Shown here: positions 18,569 through 29,468 of the stretch, piece by piece
Position numbering within the stretch: position 1 is the stretch's first letter
How the letters are laid out: each line of letters begins with the position of its first letter
Origin: Zymoseptoria tritici IPO323
Taxonomy: Eukaryota > Ascomycota > Dothideomycetes > Mycosphaerellales > Mycosphaerellaceae
Assembly (NCBI RefSeq): GCF_000219625.1
Contig: NC_018204.1
Location: forward strand, 1 to 64,000
Direction: 5' to 3'
Length of the DNA stretch: 64,000 bases
Notes under the pieces: generated by a model
Seen by the model: the letters and a program-made list of their open reading frames with translations, nothing else
Database searches by the model: none
What the model was told of the DNA's origin: nothing
Made by a program: the position numbers and the translations under genes

Positions 18569-21500
18569 GATTAGATGTATTAACATCCGGGGCTTAGGGG
18601 ATAATAGGTAGCCGATCCTAGCGGCGCTAATTAACAACGACGTCCTCGACTACCTCTTTATCGTCGAGACCTAGTTCGTCGAGTATAAGAAGCGCCGAGC
18701 GGATTACCGCGTAATTGCGACTATAGTAAAGCCCGATATAGTGCCGAGAAAGGGTTGCTTAGGCTGTAGGATTCTAGTAATAAGGACAGTATGCGCGCGA
18801 AGTTAGCTTACTAGCGAGGCGTAGATTATTAGGACGGACGCTATAACCCTGCCGACGGACTAGGGAACGATTAGCAGAGTCTACTTTCCCCCTAAGCGGA
18901 AGCCGGATAAGGTCCGGTCTACGCTCGAGGTAGTTGCCGGCTCCGATGTCGTTCTCGGAGATATTAACATCTGCTTTAGTAAGATGTCTCTCTAGAGCGG
19001 GAAGGCGTTGCCGCTTCTAAGACGGAAGGTCGTCTCGCAATAGATTAAGGACTCCGCGATAACCTATCTAATGCCGATCTAGGAGCCGATTACGATTGCG
19101 GACGCTGTGTATAAGAAACAACTAACGACTGACTACTGCTTTGTCCGCCGGACGCTGCCGTATACGACGCTAGCTCTACCGCGACCGACGGAGAAGATAA
19201 ATACCGACTATATCTACTAGCTCTACCTCTAGCTAGACCTAACTACGGGTACTCCGGGTAGATTAGCCGTGCCGTATTAACTTCGACACTATATAATAAG
19301 CCGGCTAAACGACGACGATACGGCGTAGGCGCTCTACTATAGCTAGGAGAGAAGGGCGCGGCATCGACAGCATCTATACTATATAAGCGCCGATGTAGAT
19401 AAGCAGAATACGGAAATCGTATCGCTCTACTAGTAGGTAAGCGAAGCCGTACTAGGACTCGCCTCTACGCGTTGTTAAAATCGTCCTCCAGGTAGACAAA
19501 AGGCGGAGGATATAAGTAACGGAGGCGGAAAGAAGAAGAATAGAGACGGAGAGAAGAAGGATAGAGGCGGAGAGAAGAAGAATAGAGATAGAGAGAAGAA
19601 GGATAGAGGCGGAGAGAAGAAGGATCGAGAGGGAGAGAAGAAGAATAGAGGTAGAGAGAAGAACGATAGGCCTCGAAAGGCGATAATAGACCCGAAGCGA
19701 AAGCGAGCCGAGGATAATAACGACACTGCTCGCAAGCTAAAGCGGCTACGCCGCTATAGCAAGAAGAAGAAGGACTAGCGTCTTAAGGCAATGGCGAAGC
19801 CGAATCCGGACGCCGATAGCGGGACGCTCGAGACGGTCCGTCTCTATAAGAGAGCGTAGCACTGCGCAAACGAGAACATACCGCTAGTGCTAACCCTAGC
19901 AGGGAAGGTAAGAGGGATAACGGCAATCGACGAGGTAACAGAGGGATTTGCTAGTCGATTTGTCTCGACAGCGATCCTCCTAGTACAGGAGATGTTTCCT
20001 ATCGACGATCGATCCGCTTCGCTCTCCTTCTCGATCGACGAGATAATATAGGAGCTTACCTACTAGGATGCTACAAAGGCCTGCGGAAACGATAGGGTAC
20101 ATATCCGTCTAATAAAAACCCTCGCGACGACGAGCTTCCTCCGGATCCTGGCCGCCCTCTACAATTCCTATCTCCGGAATAGTAAGACGCCGCGGAGCTA
20201 GAACGAAACTATCGTCTATCTAGTCGTTAAGGACAAGACCCGACGGGAGGATGGTACGATGCCGGCGAAGGACGCTAACAACGTTCGTCCGATCTTGCTA
20301 GTAACGATGTTTCGAAAGGTCTTCGAGCGCCTGATCCTCTGGCGCTTTAATAGTAGGACATAGGCGAGGATGCATCCTAACTAGGCGGGATTTCGAAGTT
20401 ACTACTCCACTATAACGAACGCCGCAGTTGTCTATGCCCTCCTTAAATCGGGCCGGATTATATACGCTATGTTCCTCGATTTTCAAGCCGCCTTTAACGT
20501 TGTAGATTATGTACTGCTCGCGGACGTTCTACGCCGGCGGAGATGTCCGGAGAACATGCTAGCTCTGATTACGAGCCTCTACTTTTTCGACGTCTGGTCC
20601 TTTGTCGTTTCGGATTATATAGCTTCTCGGTGGTTTCCGCGGATAAGGGGAGTTTTGCAGGGCTTACCCCTCTCGCCCTATCTGTTTAACATCTTTATCG
20701 ATAGCTTACTCGAGGACTTAAATCGACCTAGGACACTCGCCCTAGCCGGCTCTTCTAACGTAATACCCGTAGCGCCGCCAATTCCTCGCGCGCTATTCTT
20801 CGCCGATAATAGTGTTCTCCTCGCTAGCGACTTAGACAAGGTGCGTCTACTAATCTAGATCCTCGAGCGCTAGTCCTCCGCCAACCGCATCGCCCTAAAC
20901 ATTAAAAAATGCGCCTATCTAGCTCCGGCGTCTTCGTAGGAGGCGATCTACCTCTTTAGTACAGAGGTACCGAGGAGAGAGGTATATACCTACCTCGGAT
21001 TTCCCGTAACGGCGCGAGGGATTAACTTAAGGAGGCACCTTAAGAGCCGGCTCGAACAGGCTAGGAAACGAAGCGACTTCCTAACCCTCGACGCGGATGG
21101 TTAGGGCTTTACGCATCGCCTACGAGTCTATAAGTAGTATCTCGCACCGATGTTTAAGTATAGCGCGCCTCTCCTCGCGGCGTTTGCCGAGGACTCTCCT
21201 AAGTTCTAGGACGAGACGACTAAGGACGTTGCGAAGCTAACGAAGTAGATCTCGGGTTATGCTTCTAACCCTTACTTTACTCGTAATCTCCTAGGAATCT
21301 CTGCCCTACCCTCGCGATTTAAGGCACTAAAAACTAGCTTTTAGGTCGTAAAGAAGCACGCTCCAGAAGAAAGTCCGCTAAGGAAGTTAGGATTACTAAT
21401 CTAGAAACCTAAAGCATTCTTCCGGCGCTTAACGGAGGACAAGCTCTACAAGAAGTACCGCAAGACACCCGAGTCCTAGCCTCGCGACCGAAGCCTTAGC

Positions 21501-21980
21501 GAAGACTGCCGTTCTGTCTAGCGGTTCCTACGCTAGGAGAGAGAGGAAGATATAGCCGAAGAGGCCAAGAAGTGGAGCCTAACCCGGATTATACCGGGAG
21601 AAAGCCGCCTAAAGTGGGACTTACGAGGAGCCGATTACTTTTTAAAGGCGCCGCGGTCCTTCTAGAAGCGCTTCCTCTAGTATCGGCGTAGAACCTTCTA
21701 TACCTATAGTTTCTACGTCTGTACAAGCAAATTCATCCGAAGATACAAGACTTGCTACTAGGAAAACAGGACGAGCTAGCTCTCGAGGAAGGAACGACGG
21801 GCGAAGTAGAAGATGCATAAGAAAATAGGCACTACGAATACGAAGTTTACCAAGGTAGACTTCCTTCTAAATACAGGATGCTAGGAGCGAGCTAACGAGA
21901 TCCTCGAGCGAATCTCGACGAAGATTACGAAGGAGGAAGCTACAAAGGAGGAAGCGGAGGAAGCGGCGGCACAGACCTAG
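18456..21980 (+). pseudogene. LINE ORF2: APE endonuclease - reverse transcriptase, copy 2
   Basis: It matches ORF2 of copy 1 over its length. The start codon is ATA (18456-18458). Endonuclease motifs are recognisable but have stops. The RT core from 20469 to 20858 remains open (FLDFQAAFNVVDY, GVLQGLPLSPYLFNIFIDSL). The catalytic FADD is FADN because GAT became AAT at 20808-20810. At some sites this copy keeps the coding residue where copy 1 has a stop (CGG at about 20142 versus TAG at 10402; TGG at 20632 versus TAG). The two copies therefore decayed at least partly independently. It ends at TAG 21978-21980. Confidence 0.85.
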
Positions 21981-21992
21981 TGCACACTGTCC

Positions 21993-22135
21993 TAAGTAGG
22001 ACGTTAAAAGGCTCCGTCCGATGGGTAGGACGTAAAGTAGCTCCGTCCGATAGGTAGGACGTAAAGTGGCTCGGTCCGATAGGTAGGACGTAAAAAGGCT
22101 CCGTCTAATAGGTAGGACGTAAAGTGGCTCTGTCG
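21993..22135 (+). repeat. 29-bp VNTR, copy 2, about 5 units
   Basis: The unit is the same as at 12253-12541, with about half the number of units and TG to TA changes (TAAGTAGGACG, TAGGTAGGACG). Confidence 0.9.
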
Positions 22136-23051
22136 ACCCGGGACGTAAAAGCGGAGATCATCCCTCGAGGATAAATTAGGCGTTTACCCTATCGAAAAGG
22201 AGTCTCTTCCCTCGAGATGAAAGTAGGCGTCCGATTAGTAGGACGTTAAAAGGCTGCGCTGCGACGTAGGAGACGTAGGCGACTAGCGAGGCCCGGACTG
22301 GCTCCGCACCGGACGATCAACTCTATCCGGAAGGCCTAGCGGTAGATGTAAGGCGTGTACCCTAGATCTGCGGCTACTTCCTCTTAAAGCCGGGGAGCGG
22401 GAGGAAGAAAACTAGTACCTCTGTAGAGCAGTAGGAGGCTTAGAGGAATGCGAAGGCGATAGCGTAGTAGGGGAGAGGAGTAAACGACAACGATCGCTAG
22501 AGGAGGAATTCTAGCCGAAGGGAAGACGGCACTCCTTAAACTGTTCGGGAAGCACTTATAGACTAGTATGCAAGCGGCTCGATCGGAATCGAATGTCTCC
22601 GACAGTAGATACGCCGGACGGAGGGAGGACAGAGCTCCACTAGACGGTCTTAAAGCGGGATGTTCCCCCTTAATAAGACGGGGTTACAGTTTCGGGCGGA
22701 TGAGGAGACGCACACCTCGTCCGTCACCTAGGAGGTTTGGAAACCTAAGGTACGATAGACAGTAAGCGATTGCCGGAGCGATATTTTACGTTAGGATGCG
22801 GACTAGCCTATCGGTAGTCTCTCTTTTTAGCGGTTTGGTCAACTCGGGAGATAGTAAAAAGGACACCGTAAAACGTAGTTAGGCTAGGAGTAGCTGCGGT
22901 GCTGTGCATCGCGAGGCGCTTTACGTAGGAGCATAGGTCTGTTTCCTCCCCTCTAAAGACGGCCAAAAGAGCTGGGAGCAAGGGCTTGGATAGGGCTTTA
23001 GTTCAGATCAGGTGCAAAGGTAGACTAGCCTATATAAACAAGTACAATGAA
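22136..23051 (+). other. Conserved LINE 3' region, copy 2
   Basis: It is homologous to 12542-13456. The possible third frame is closed by many stops here. TATATAAA lies at 23031-23038, before the CCCTAA junction. Confidence 0.8.
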
Positions 23052-23064
23052 CCCCTAACCCTAA
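23052..23064. repeat. Interstitial telomere repeats at LINE copy 2 3' end
   Basis: CCCCTAACCCTAA is followed by GCTAACCC and the satellite. It is the third LINE 3' end joined to C-strand telomere repeats in the same orientation. Confidence 0.9.
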
Positions 23065-23074
23065 GCTAACCCTT

Positions 23075-24412
23075 ACTTCTTTACCGGCCTGCTAGCCGAC
23101 AAACGACACTTTCGCCCTACGCTTACTTCTATATAAAAGAGAGTTACCGCCCCGCTAGCCTACGAAAGGGAAATTACGCTCTACGCTTACTTCTTTACCG
23201 GCCCGCTAGCCGACAAACGATACTTTCGCCCTACGCTTACTTCTATATAAAAGAGAGTTACCGCCCCGCTAGCCTACGAAAGGGAAATTGCGCTCTACGC
23301 TTACTTCTTTACCGGCCCGCTAGCCGATAAACGATACTTTCGCCCTACGCTTACTTCTATATAAAAGAGAGTTACCGCCCCGCTAGCCTACGAAAGGGAA
23401 ATTAGGCTCTACGCTTACTTCTTTACCGGCCCGCTAGCCGACAAACGACACTTTCGCCCTACGCTTACTTCTATATAAAAGAGAGTTACCGCCCCGCTAG
23501 CCTACGAAAGGGAAATTACGCTATACGCTTACTTCTTTACCGGCCCGCTAGCCGACAAACGACACTTTCGCCCTACGCTTACTTCTATATAAAAGAGAGT
23601 TACCGCCCCGCTAGCCTACGAAAGGGAAATTGCGCTCTACGCTTACTTCTTTACCGGCCCGCTAGCCGATAAACGACACTTTCGCCCTACGCTTACTTCT
23701 ATATAAAAGAGAGTTACCGCCCCGCTAGCCTACGAAAGGGAAATTGCGCTCTACGCTTACTTCTTTACCGGCCCGCTAGCCGATAAACGATACTTTCGCC
23801 CTACGCTTACTTCTATATAAGAGAGAGTTACCGCCCCGCTAGCCTACGAAAGGGAAATTGCGCTCTACGCTTACTTCTTTACCGGCCCGCTAGCCGACAA
23901 ACGACACTTTCGCCCTACGCTTACTTCTATATAAAAGAGAGTTACCGCCCCGCTAGCCTACGAAAGGGAAATTACGCTATACGCTTACTTCTTTACCGGC
24001 CCGCTAGCCGACAAACGACACTTTCGCCCTACGCTTACTTCTATATAAAAGAGAGTTACCGCCCCGCTAGCCTACGAAAGGGAAATTGCGCTCTACGCTT
24101 ACTTCTTTACCGGCCCGCTAGCCGATAAACGACACTTTCGCCCTACGCTTACTTCTATATAAAAGAGAGTTACCGCCCCGCTAGCCTACGAAAGGGAAAT
24201 TGCGCTCTACGCTTACTTCTTTACCGGCCCGCTAGCCGATAAACGATACTTTCGCCCTACGCTTACTTCTATATAAGAGAGAGTTACCGCCCCGCTAGCC
24301 TACGAAAGGGAAATTGCGCTCTACGCTTACTTCTTTACCGGCCCGCTAGCCGATAAACGATACTTTCGCCCTACGCTTACTTCTATATAAGAGAGAGTTA
24401 CCGCCCCGCTAG
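23075..24412. repeat. 114-bp subtelomeric satellite with higher-order structure
   Basis: Nearly identical 114-bp units each consist of two related blocks of 50 bp (CTACGCTTACTTCTTTACCG...) and 64 bp (CTACGCTTACTTCTATATAA...). There are about 11.7 units. Variants at the unit end (GCGCTCT, ACGCTAT, AGGCTCT) and TATAAAAG/TATAAGAG show a four-unit pattern repeated 456 bp apart (ACGCTAT at 23518 and 23974). The array ends at a diverged GTCGATAAAAC. Confidence 0.95.
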
Positions 24413-25175
24413 TCGATAAAACTTCTACGCTTTATAATAGATATTATCTATCTAGGTACGTCGATCTAGCGAGGATCTAGTAAGGCCTTAGCTATAAGCT
24501 TTTCTCTACGTTATAAAATGTTAGGTAAGCGTTATAAAAAGATAAACTTTCCCTAAATTTAGAATGTCTTAGTAAAACACTTTATTTTCCTAGACTTTAA
24601 TAAATTATTTAAATACCTTCCTATTCTTTAGATAGAATAAGAGAAAGTACGTTCGAAAGAGCGAGCCTTCTTATTTTAGAATATATAAAAAAAAATTTAA
24701 AAAAGGAGTTTTTTAGCCCTAACCTAAACTAAAGGTTATCTCCTAGAATGTCGTAGGAACGAATATCTCCGTCTTCTCCTTCGAGTAGGATAGAGTCTAT
24801 ATGCTCTTCCGATTAATCTACTTTTAAGTAGTTACGTACGTATATATATACGGACGAACTCTACTATATAAGTCTAAGAGTAGAAATTATAGGCGCGAGA
24901 AGAGCGTATTTTTCTAGGTATATACCTATTTCTATCCCGGCGACGATAACGGACGACGAATCGTAGTAATAAACCCTTCTATCGGACACTATCGTATAAT
25001 GTTAGATATAGTATACGACCTAACTCGCGGCGCTAATCTAATCCGTAGTAAAGACCGCCGCTATACCGTACCTATTAAATCGTATTCCTCCCTCGCCCTT
25101 CTAGTCCTCCGATCGTAGTATAAGTCCTACTAAAATACCGTCCGATCGCCCTACCTACCTCTCTCCTATTACTAC
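24413..25175. other. RIP-mutated AT-rich sequence, no gene seen
   Basis: CA and TG are almost absent while CG and TA are common. No reading frame of note was seen. It probably continues the decayed element to the right. Confidence 0.6.
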
Positions 25176-25179
25176 TCCC

Positions 25180-27130
25180 CCCCCGTCTATTCTAAGAGGT
25201 CCCTAAGTAATATATCTTCCGCGAAACCGTACCCCTCTATTTACCCCTTACCCTTCTATCCCTTATCGACGGTATTATCCGTTAGAGTCGTTATCGTCGG
25301 TAAGGACTACGAGGTAGAAGAAGAAGAAGATAAAGAAGGAACTCCTACGGAAGAAAATGCTAGTAGGACATAGTAATTCGTAGTAGAAATGCGAGCGAGT
25401 TTCTCTACGGATAGAGATGTCGACTCGGGTTAGGAGGGCGGTACGTTAATATTCGGGAAGAGTTCCTAGAGAATGTCCGCTTCTTCTTAGACGGTTAGGG
25501 TAGGAAGGAGAGTAGAACATACGAGAGCTTCGCTAAAGGAAGGAAGGTAATAAGGCTAGTAGGTCGGGGTAGTAGGGAGGAGTAAAGGAGGAGGTTACGA
25601 CGAAGGTAGCGTTATATATATCTATAGGAACATTACTAATAGGGTAGACGGCGATAGGTAAAGATAGCGGGATTTTCTAGGATAAATCGTCGATATACGC
25701 CGAATCTCCGTTATCTACTACGGGCATCTAATCGTAGTACCGACGAGTCCGCTTTAGGGCGGGCGGGCGGATACCCTCGTTATCGTCGTTATCGTCGTAG
25801 TCTATATAGATACCCGCGGCGGAAGGGACCTTAGGAGTCTCTCTACGTATACGCTTAGACCTATAAGGAAGAGGAGTTCGCGGGCCTAAAGCCGTAAGTC
25901 GTCGTATAAAGTTATTATCTACGCCGGCGGAGATCTTCTAGAAGCGGAATACGGGGTAGTTTAGGGCTTTAGCGTAGATGCTATCGAAGCGCGCCGCGAG
26001 TACTAATAAGTACTTGTCCGCGTCGTACTTATAGCTAAAGGTAGACGTAGCGATAAGTCGGGCGCTACGGGTAATAGCGGCGGTAGCGGCGCTAGTAGAC
26101 TTAGGGGAGACGGCCTCGTAGAGCTAGGATTTCTAGAATTATAGGTCTTCGAATAGGAACACTATACGATAGGGGTCGGCGACGAGGAACACCTGTACGT
26201 GGTGCCGGCTACGAACCTGCGACGATACCGTCGTTGTAGAGCCAAGTTTCCTCCGGAGGATTAGAGAGGCCGTCGATCCCTCTTCCCTTACAACAACAAC
26301 AACAATACGACCTAGAGGTACGCCTCCTATTAAAACATAAGCTACAGAACAATAGCACGATTCGAACGCCCTCTACGCTACAAACGCTACAAACAAGAAG
26401 AAGAAGAAGAAGCAATCTACTCTGCCCTATACGCGCACCTCCTCGAAATCCGAACCGAAACACTTCAAAGAGCTGGAATAGTTAGTAGAATCTATAACTC
26501 TACGATCAACCTGCGTAGCTGTATACGTTTGGAAGCGGCATACAGTTCCACAAAGGCATATTAAGGATAAGAGAAGGTAGCGAGTTGGACAGCTGCTTTT
26601 GCACTGCTTTTGCACTGCGTTTCGAATTTGTAGCATACGTGCGTACGAAGCGGAAGGATCCGCTGAAAATTCCGCAAAAAGCTTAGCACGAAAATTCTGC
26701 AGCCCTAGGCTGTAGCACTCGTTTGATTTCCTTTGTTCTGCATTTGTTTAAAGTCCTTTAGTATTGCCTTAGGCACGGGGTTTTCCCCTAAGGTTAAAGA
26801 ATATAAAAGATTTTGATTGTAAATAGATCTGCTGCCTTGCCTTTAGGGCAAGGCCGTCCTACATAGTTATAGACTCCAAAAGGACGTAAATGGAAGAAAC
26901 AAACAACAACAAACAAACAAACTATACGATAGGTTCGTTAAAAACCGATAGCGCTATTATATCGGGTGTTCTTAGGTCGGACCGGGCGGCAGTTAGCTTT
27001 AGTTATATTTAACGCGTCTAGGATATCTAGCTTACGGCTATAGTAGGTATAAATAGGCTCTAAAGTAATATAAATTATAATAGAAGGAGAACTTAGGCTA
27101 TAGAGGTAACTAATAGGGAACAGTTAGGAT
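25180..27130 (-). pseudogene. Unidentified RIP-mutated ORF split by SINE-like copy A
   Basis: On the minus strand a frame reads coherently with only TAG/TAA interruptions from about 27125 (SYLYSLSSPSIIIYITLEP), through TKANCRPVRPKNTRYNSAIG, across the 26174-26920 insertion, then YEAVSPKSTSAATAAITRSA, KYDADKYLLVLAARFDSIYAK, FIRRLTALGPRTPLPYRSKR and acidic YIDYDDNDDNEG, to about 25180. The upstream part may extend past 27130. I recognise no domain. A repetitive-element protein is likely because only repeats are RIP targets, but a duplicated host gene is also possible. Confidence 0.45.
26174..26920 (+). mobile_element. SINE-like non-autonomous retroelement, copy A
   Basis: The 747-bp insertion is flanked by the direct repeat ACTATACGATAGG (26161-26173 and 26921-26933). 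It ends in a tail of AAAC/AAC units (26898-26920). It keeps normal CA/TG content inside RIP-mutated DNA. Shared features with copies B and C: CACGATTCGAACG (box B-like on one strand), CGCGCACCTCCTCGAAATCC, ACAAAGGCATATTAAGGATA, a GCCTTGCCTTTAGGGCAAGGC hairpin and GGACGTAAATGGAA before the tail. No protein frame is conserved. The head resembles copies B and C only loosely. Confidence 0.8.
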
Positions 27131-28015
27131 AGACGATTCTAAGGCCGACGGAAGAATTTGTTAAAGAGATAAATAAACAATAGAAACGTTTAAGGAGTAT
27201 ATATAAACCGTCGAGAAAGTAGAAGGAGTAGAAAGGAGATTAGTAGGACTAGAATCTACTACGGAGAGGATAAGAAGATAAAATATATAAAAGAAAAACC
27301 GAGCGTAGAAGAGTCTACCGTCCGATAACGACAATTAAACGATTAGCCGACTACTACTTACGATTCCTCCTAGTTAGGAGCACTTAAGGCAAGATTATTG
27401 TTACGTACGTTATAGTATTTCTATTACTAGCTACGACGAGACGAAACGCCGTAGCGACGGAAAGATATAGAAGATAAAGATAATATATAGGGATAGTTAG
27501 CCGTCGACGAGATATAAAATACCTTCCGCCCGTCTAGGGGCGTTAACGAGACGAGGAGAATGCTTCTAGATCTATAGAGAGGGAGCTCGGGCACTTACTA
27601 ATGCCGTCTTAGCGAACGCTAATTCGCGTTTAGTTCGTAGGACGGAAGTATTATCTAGTATTACTTAATACTTAGTTTCCCGGGAGTAAGATTAGGAGAG
27701 AGGAAAGCCCGTATACCCGGATCGGATTATCTAATTACTATTAATACGGCGCTAGATCGGGGGTAGATATCTTCCGACTATGTAGGTATTGCTCCGTACG
27801 CCGACTACGCTTCGTTACGGCCTTCTTAATAGCGTAGACTATATAGAGTAGAGCTATAGTATTAAATACTACTAGCGATGTCTACTATCGTTGTCGATCC
27901 TACGAATAATTAGTCTAAGGAGGTAGAGGAGCGGTAGAAGAGCGAAGTAATACTAGCGACTTAGCTTAAGTAGTTCCTAAGAGCGGCTTCCTTAGGCCAA
28001 CATAGAAGTAGTATC
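27131..28015. other. RIP-mutated relic, unidentified
   Basis: It has strong CA/TG depletion. A plus-strand frame between about 27590 and 28010 reads fairly coherently with RIP-type stops (ILSFPGVRLGERKARIPGSDY). The product is not recognised and the strand is uncertain. RIP ends abruptly near 27995. Confidence 0.4.
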
Positions 28016-29468
28016 GTCGTACTAGGCATCTGTTAAAGGTAGTTTTGTTCTGGTAGCAGCTCCGTTAAGGTGCAGAGGATAGTACTGCCCCTAGGTAGTT
28101 CGCCTGGGATAGGGAGAGAGAGGAAGCTATTACCGGGATGGAATCGAAGCGGACTGGTTGCAAGATCAGATAAGACTCTTAGCTCCGCTAGTAACACTCT
28201 CGGCTCCGCCAGGAGGAAGATCGAGTGTACCTTTTGTAAAAGTTCGTTTCCTTGTCTGTTTTGCAAATGATCAGGCTGTCTCGCCTCGCCTCCACTCGAG
28301 ACGGGACTCTTTGTCGTAAACTCACGCCACCCTGCTCGCATTAGACGGCGCGGAGAGAGGACTAGCTCCGGCTCCGAGACTAGCAATAATAGAGAATCGG
28401 ATGACTCGGTACGAGCGTGGTAGAGTTGCGGCGGGATCGGGAAACCTATGTTGGTGGAGAGTTCGGCATGTTGCCGGCGTGGCATTGGCGTCGAAGGTGC
28501 CGGTATTTGGCTTGCATGATTCTGTCGACAAGTCCGCTTCGCACTTTAGCCTTTGTTTCTCTGCTGACTGTCGATGAAGCTTGGGATTGTCGACATCTTA
28601 CTGTTCCCCTTACGAGAACATAGGAGAGGAGACAAAAGAAGCATCAGCGTTTGATCGGTCCATGCCGACTGTACCATCCTGCTTGCTGACTGCTCGCGCA
28701 CACAAAATTGGGAAGTGTCAGCTTGTTTGACAATCAAACTTGTCCCAGGCCGAAGGGATCTACGATACCTCCTTTCCAGCCTCGTTTCGACATGGCTCGA
28801 AAGGTAGTCTTGAAGTCCTCAACATGTACGCTGCTTGTGATCCTCTCGAGCTCTCTTCTTAGTTTCAAGGTCTCGTGAGGATCTCCGCATGTTCGAGCTT
28901 TCCAGGCTGCTGTGCTCCGTAGGCAAAGTGCTGCTTTTGGCGGAGCCCAAGGGGATTAGCTACTGCGGTAGACCATGGGAGTAGAAGCACACTTGCGCCG
29001 ATGCATTTCACTTGATGATCGTCTCGCATCTCTTCATGGCGTGTGGAACGGTCTCTCCAGCGGCATACCGCGCAGCGTTGGGCGATGACTGTATCGGTTC
29101 GACAGGCCGCTTCAGTTGAACGTGGACGGGGTGGGAGGTTCTAAATGTCTCAGTAGCGGATACTTGGTCTCACCTGTCATCAGAGACTTCGGATGTGGAG
29201 AATGACATTGCATCCTCCAAAGGCAAGAAGACCGAAAGAAGAGCGATGAGAATTTCCTGGAAGTGGTATCATGAAGCTCCAAATACGATGCCTGATTCGA
29301 AGACGAAGGCACCACCAGATCGTTCCCTTGCCATGTCCTTGTCCAAGACAACTTTCGCTGGGCGGTTTGCCCCAGTGTCCTTTCTTGCTCTCACCTTCCT
29401 TCACTCCTCCTCGCCGAATACATCGTCCTTCCAGACTAGAGCAGTATGTGATCGATTGACCCTGTATC
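28016..29468. other. Island of normal composition, no supported gene
   Basis: CA and TG are normal. Frames overlap on both strands (for example a 150-codon minus frame at 28033-28485) without family resemblance, clear ATG context or splice structure. I see nothing that I can call a gene. Confidence 0.5.

Larger units (their letters stand above)
14498..23051 (+). mobile_element. Telomere-associated LINE, copy 2 (heavily RIP-mutated)
   Basis: It is colinear with copy 1 from about 4909 to 13456. The 5' end (GCTCGGAGC) abuts telomere repeats, so it is slightly 5'-truncated within the monomer region. It lacks the 5761-5989 MITE but has its own 389-bp hAT MITE (14678-15066). Compared with copy 1, a large share of TG and CA dinucleotides have become TA. 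The ends and the order of minisatellite, ORF1, ORF2, VNTR and 3' region are preserved. Confidence 0.9.

Noticed and set aside
23075..24412. Possible CRISPR-like array
   Set aside because: Units are contiguous satellite monomers with no unique spacers, in a fungal subtelomere.
26205..26235. tRNA gene at the head of SINE-like copy A (GGCTACGAACC as an inverted box B)
   Set aside because: No cloverleaf could be folded by eye and the matching A box is missing.
28033..28485. 150-codon minus-strand ORF
   Set aside because: No recognisable domain, overlapped by equally long frames on both strands, no sign of codon bias; it may be chance in GC-balanced DNA.
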